Assembly (NCBI GenBank): GCA_002412795.1 | Contig: DHVS01000027.1 | Span: forward strand, 1 to 41,048 | Origin: a bacterium UBP2_UBA5202 | Lineage (GTDB): Bacteria; Edwardsbacteria; AC1; EtOH8 | Length of the DNA: 41,048 bases | Reading direction: 5' to 3' | Shown here: piece after piece, positions 38,966 through 41,048 of the stretch | Layout: each line of letters begins with the position of its first letter | Numbering within the stretch: the first letter of the stretch is position 1 | Program-made: the position numbers and the translations under genes | The notes under the pieces: generated by a model | Database searches by the model: none | What the model was told of the DNA's origin: nothing | The model's input: only the letters and a program-made list of their open reading frames with translations

Positions 38966-39553
38966 ATGAGCATGGACCTTGTTTTGGCGGCGGTGCTGGG
39001 GATATCGCTGGCCGCGGCCTGCGGTTTCAGGGTCTTCATCCCAATGCTGGGGATCAGCATTGCGGCCTTAAGCGGCCATTTGACCCTGTCTTCTGAACTG
39101 TCCTGGCTGGGCACCTGGCCGGCAGTGACGGTGTTCGGCGCGGCAACGGTGACCGAGATCGCAGCCTATTATATACCCTGGCTGGACAACATACTGGACC
39201 ACGCCGCCGTGCCTCTGGCCACGGCCTGCGGCATAATACTGACCGCGGCGGTGCTGACCGATGATATTTCTCCCTATTTCCGCTGGGCCCTGGCCATAAT
39301 AGCCGGCGGGGGAACTGCTGCCGTGGTCTCCACCGCCACCTCGGCCCTGCGACTGGCCAGCACCGGATTTACCGGCGGATTGTTTAACTTTGTTTTCTCC
39401 AGCATCGAGAATATCATTTCGATAATAATAACCCTGCTGGTGATACTGCTGTCTTCTCTGGCCGGTTTGATACTCATCATTTTGTTGTTTGTACTGGTCA
39501 AAAAGTTGACCAAACGTTTTAAATCTTCCTTGGCGGCCAGTTCTGCCGGATGA
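38966..39553 (+). CDS. DUF4126 membrane protein
   Basis: 195 residues with four or five membrane helices. The family start is AAACGFRVFIPMLGIS (here LAAACGFRVF, 15-24), followed by GHLTLSSELSWLGTWPAV and a helix pair containing VFGAATVTEIAAYYIPWLDN. LDHAAVPLATACGIILTAAV and RWALAIIAGGGTAAVVST are further conserved parts. The C-terminus is a long hydrophobic helix then a basic tail (KKLTKRFKSS). The family is widespread and of unknown function; inner-membrane location is inferred. One of only two plus-strand genes in the window, with its own promoter and terminator. Confidence 0.87.
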   Translation: MSMDLVLAAVLGISLAAACGFRVFIPMLGISIAALSGHLTLSSELSWLGTWPAVTVFGAATVTEIAAYYIPWLDNILDHAAVPLATACGIILTAAVLTDDISPYFRWALAIIAGGGTAAVVSTATSALRLASTGFTGGLFNFVFSSIENIISIIITLLVILLSSLAGLILIILLFVLVKKLTKRFKSSLAASSAG

Positions 39554-39565
39554 AGGCTTATCGGG

Positions 39566-39599
39566 GAAAACGGCCGGAATTGTCATTCCGGCCGTTTTC
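39566..39599 (+). terminator. Strong terminator after the DUF4126 gene
   Basis: A 15-bp perfect stem (GAAAACGGCCGGAAT with ATTCCGGCCGTTTTC) around a 4-base loop TGTC, with T runs on both strands. It lies 12 bp past the stop. Confidence 0.85.
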
Positions 39600-39641
39600 A
39601 ATGTAAAGAAGCGCTGAAAAGAATTACAAACGCCCCAACCC

Positions 39642-39670
39642 TTGACTTTCCCCTTTTTCATGGTTACATT
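39642..39670 (+). promoter_or_regulatory. Promoter of msrAB
   Basis: TTGACT (39642-39647), 17 bp, TACATT (39665-39670), 24 bp before the ATG. AAGGAGGA lies eight bases before the start codon at 39695. Confidence 0.7.
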
Positions 39671-39694
39671 GGTATATGAAGGAGGAATTAATGA

Positions 39695-40741
39695 ATGAGA
39701 ACTTTTTACCTGATCCTGGCCCTGCTGCCGGCGGGAGGGCTGGCCATGACTGAGGCCGCCCAGAACAATACGACCGAGACCGCCGTCTTTGCCGGAGGCT
39801 GTTTCTGGTGCCTGGAACACCCCTTTGACTCCCTGCCCGGGGTGCAGGAGGTTATGCCCGGCTATTCCGGCGGCCACATGAAGGACCCCAGCTACCGGGA
39901 TGTCTGCTCCGGCGAGACCGGGCACTACGAGGCGGTGCGCATCACCTACGATCCGGCCAAGATCGGCTACGCCCAATTGCTGGAACACTTCTGGAGGCAG
40001 ATTGATCCCACGGACATAACCGGACAGTTCGCCGACAAGGGCCCCCAGTACCAGACCGCCGTCATCTATCAGAATGAGGAGCAAAAGAAACTGGCCGATG
40101 CATCCAAGGCCGCCCTGCAGAACTCGGGCAAGTTCAAGAAACCAATAGCCACGGCTATTCTGGCCTACAAGAACTTCTATCCGGCCGAGGAATACCACCA
40201 GAAGTATTACCAGAAATGCCCGGCCCGCTACAGCACCTACAAGGTGATGTCCGGCCGCGAGGCGGCGCTAAAGAAGATCTGGAAGGATTCCCCCGCTGTC
40301 AAGGCCTGGTCCAAGCCCGGCGACAAGGAGCTTAAGAAAAAACTCTCGGCAATGGAATACCAGGTAACCCAGAAGAACGCCACCGAGCCGCCCTTTGCCA
40401 ACAAATACTGGAACGAGAAGCGTGACGGCATTTACGTGGACATCACCACCGGCCAGCCCCTGTTCAGCTCCAGAGACAAGTTCGATTCCGGCTGCGGCTG
40501 GCCCAGCTTTACCAAGCCTTTGGAGACCAGCCTGGTTTTGGAGAAGAAGGATTCCAGTTTCGGCCGGGTAAGGACCGAAGTGCGCAGCCAGGCCGGAGAC
40601 GCCCACCTGGGCCATGTGTTTGAGGACGGCCCCCAGCCCACCGGCCTGCGTTACTGCATCAATTCTGCTTCGCTGAGGTTCATCCCGGCGGAGGATCTGG
40701 AGAAGGAAGGTTACGGGGAGTACAAAAAGCTGTTTAAGTGA
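39695..40741 (+). CDS. msrAB: Exported MsrA-MsrB methionine sulfoxide reductase fusion
   Basis: 348 residues. Signal peptide-like start MRTFYLILALLPAGGLAMTEA. MsrA domain (27-185): catalytic GCFWC (35-39, Cys36), then GYSGG and GHYEAV and the end EYHQKYYQK. Linker about 190-215. MsrB domain (218-345): GCGWPSF (266-272), GDAHLGHVF (301-309), and the catalytic RYCINSASL (Cys321). The two zinc-binding CxxC motifs of many MsrB proteins are missing: VDITTGQPLF stands where the first would be. It repairs both S- and R-methionine sulfoxide in exported proteins. A predicted periplasmic enzyme needs an electron donor; none is adjacent. MsrA comes first, as in the MsrAB type of Gram-negatives. Confidence 0.95.
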   Translation: MRTFYLILALLPAGGLAMTEAAQNNTTETAVFAGGCFWCLEHPFDSLPGVQEVMPGYSGGHMKDPSYRDVCSGETGHYEAVRITYDPAKIGYAQLLEHFWRQIDPTDITGQFADKGPQYQTAVIYQNEEQKKLADASKAALQNSGKFKKPIATAILAYKNFYPAEEYHQKYYQKCPARYSTYKVMSGREAALKKIWKDSPAVKAWSKPGDKELKKKLSAMEYQVTQKNATEPPFANKYWNEKRDGIYVDITTGQPLFSSRDKFDSGCGWPSFTKPLETSLVLEKKDSSFGRVRTEVRSQAGDAHLGHVFEDGPQPTGLRYCINSASLRFIPAEDLEKEGYGEYKKLFK

Positions 40742-40743
40742 CC

Positions 40744-40782
40744 CCCTCGCCTGATTTATCAGGAGAGGGACGGGGTGAGGTC
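40744..40782. repeat. GACCTCACCCCGTCCCTCTCC repeat
   Basis: On the minus strand GACCTCACCCCGTCCCTCTC is followed by CTGATAAATCAGGCGAGGGGG, with an inner TGATAAATCA palindrome. It shares CCTCACCC and CCTCTCC wording with the two REP-like elements around the tolA gene. Confidence 0.45.
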
Positions 40783-40783
40783 A

Positions 40784-40812
40784 AAAAGCCGTGGCATAAT
40801 GCCACGGCTTTT
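40784..40812. terminator. Bidirectional terminator between msrAB and hcp
   Basis: AAAAGCCGTGGC(ATAAT)GCCACGGCTTTT forms a 12-13-bp perfect stem with T runs on both strands. It lies between the convergent genes msrAB (plus) and hcp (minus). Confidence 0.85.
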
Positions 40813-40847
40813 CTGTTAACAATCCCTCTCTGCCACGGGGAGGGGGC

Positions 40848-40881
40848 TTGTCCTGAGCTTGCACTGAGTTTATCGAAGTGT
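40848..40881. repeat. GAGCTTG-CACTGAGTTTATCGAAGTG repeat
   Basis: TTGTCCTGAGCTTGCACTGA followed by GTTTATCGAAGTG belongs to the TTCGACAGGCTCA family (here TTCGATAAACTCA on the minus strand). It lies just downstream of the hcp stop. Confidence 0.5.
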
Positions 40882-40908
40882 CATGCTGCTTGCCCAACTT
40901 CCGAAGGG

Positions 40909-41048
40909 TCAGGCCCCTGCCATCATCTTCTTTACATCCTCCTCCACTCCCGCCGTCGGCTGGACATTGAACTTCTCCACCAGCACCTTCAGCACATTGG
41001 GCGACACGAAGGCCGGCAGGGTCGGCCCCAGGTGGATGTTCTTCACCC
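40909..41048 (-). CDS. hcp: Hybrid cluster protein (hydroxylamine reductase), C-terminal end only
   Basis: The last 46 codons of a gene that starts beyond the right edge. The visible part reads NIHLGPTLPAFVSPNVLKVL, then VEKFNVQPTAGVEEDVKKMM and a stop. This is the conserved C-terminus of Hcp/prismane proteins (NIRLGPTLPAFxSPNVL in homologues). Hcp binds a 4Fe-4S and a hybrid Fe-S-O cluster and acts in nitric oxide or hydroxylamine stress, usually in anaerobes. The cluster-binding cysteines are outside the window, so only family membership is supported. Confidence 0.85.
   Translation of the reverse strand, partial: VKNIHLGPTLPAFVSPNVLKVLVEKFNVQPTAGVEEDVKKMMAGA

Noticed and set aside
39068..40198. 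A 376-codon open frame on the minus strand
   Set aside because: It is antisense to both DUF4126 and msrAB, crosses a strong terminator and two promoters, and is Gly/Gln-rich without any family similarity.

Overview
The window reads as a chromosome segment of an uncultured, Gram-negative-type (two-membrane) bacterium. A complete Tol-Pal set, several lipoproteins with clear lipoboxes and a surface-glycan locus all imply an outer membrane. Most genes are GC-rich with ordinary sigma70-like promoters. The gene mix (TMTC-like GT-C/TPR proteins, a FeoA-FeoB fusion, vWA/BatA and Big_5/beta-propeller lipoproteins) suggests an FCB-like or candidate-phylum lineage, but nothing here fixes the taxonomy. 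All genes except two at the right end (DUF4126 and msrAB) lie on the minus strand, so operons read from high to low coordinates. No tRNA, rRNA, CRISPR array or transposase was seen.

Layout from left to right. 1-12.2 kb is a surface-polysaccharide locus. It holds a Wzx-type flippase, two GT4 glycosyltransferases, a PIG-L-type deacetylase, a WbqC-like protein, a CgeB-like glycosyltransferase, a broken Trm112-type methyltransferase, a GT2-GT9 fusion, and a three-gene deoxyamino-sugar module (RmlD-like reductase, CapF-type cupin, CapE/PseB-type dehydratase) interrupted by a GxxExxY gene. A secreted protein follows at the left edge. 12.3-19.2 kb carries a membrane sensor-like coiled-coil protein, a BatA/vWA protein, FeoAB, ThiD and a PHP phosphatase. 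19.2-24.7 kb carries two tandem paralogous GT-C/TPR proteins, an AT-rich lipoprotein and a phosphomannomutase/phosphoglucomutase. 24.9-30.4 kb is a Tol-Pal operon (tolQ, tolR, a methyltransferase insert, tolA/tonB, tolB, pal, cpoB/ybgF). 30.5-38.8 kb carries a disrupted GIY-YIG gene, recN, a large Ig/propeller lipoprotein, nadK, an AT-rich ATPase plus TOPRIM-like pair that looks like a defence system, nrnA and rbfA. 38.9-41.0 kb carries DUF4126, a secreted MsrA-MsrB and the 3' end of hcp.

The most distinctive feature is the intergenic DNA. Nearly every gap in the right half, and the flanks of the GxxExxY, methyltransferase and GIY-YIG genes, hold short low-complexity or palindromic repeats of at least eight families. 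Several sit exactly at stop or start codons, or supply them. Three small accessory genes appear to have entered established operons as repeat-bounded cassettes. The best candidate for an under-described functional system is the two-gene ATPase/TOPRIM-like cassette at 35.7-37.5 kb, which resembles PARIS-type anti-phage modules but pairs the ATPase with a DUF4276-like partner.
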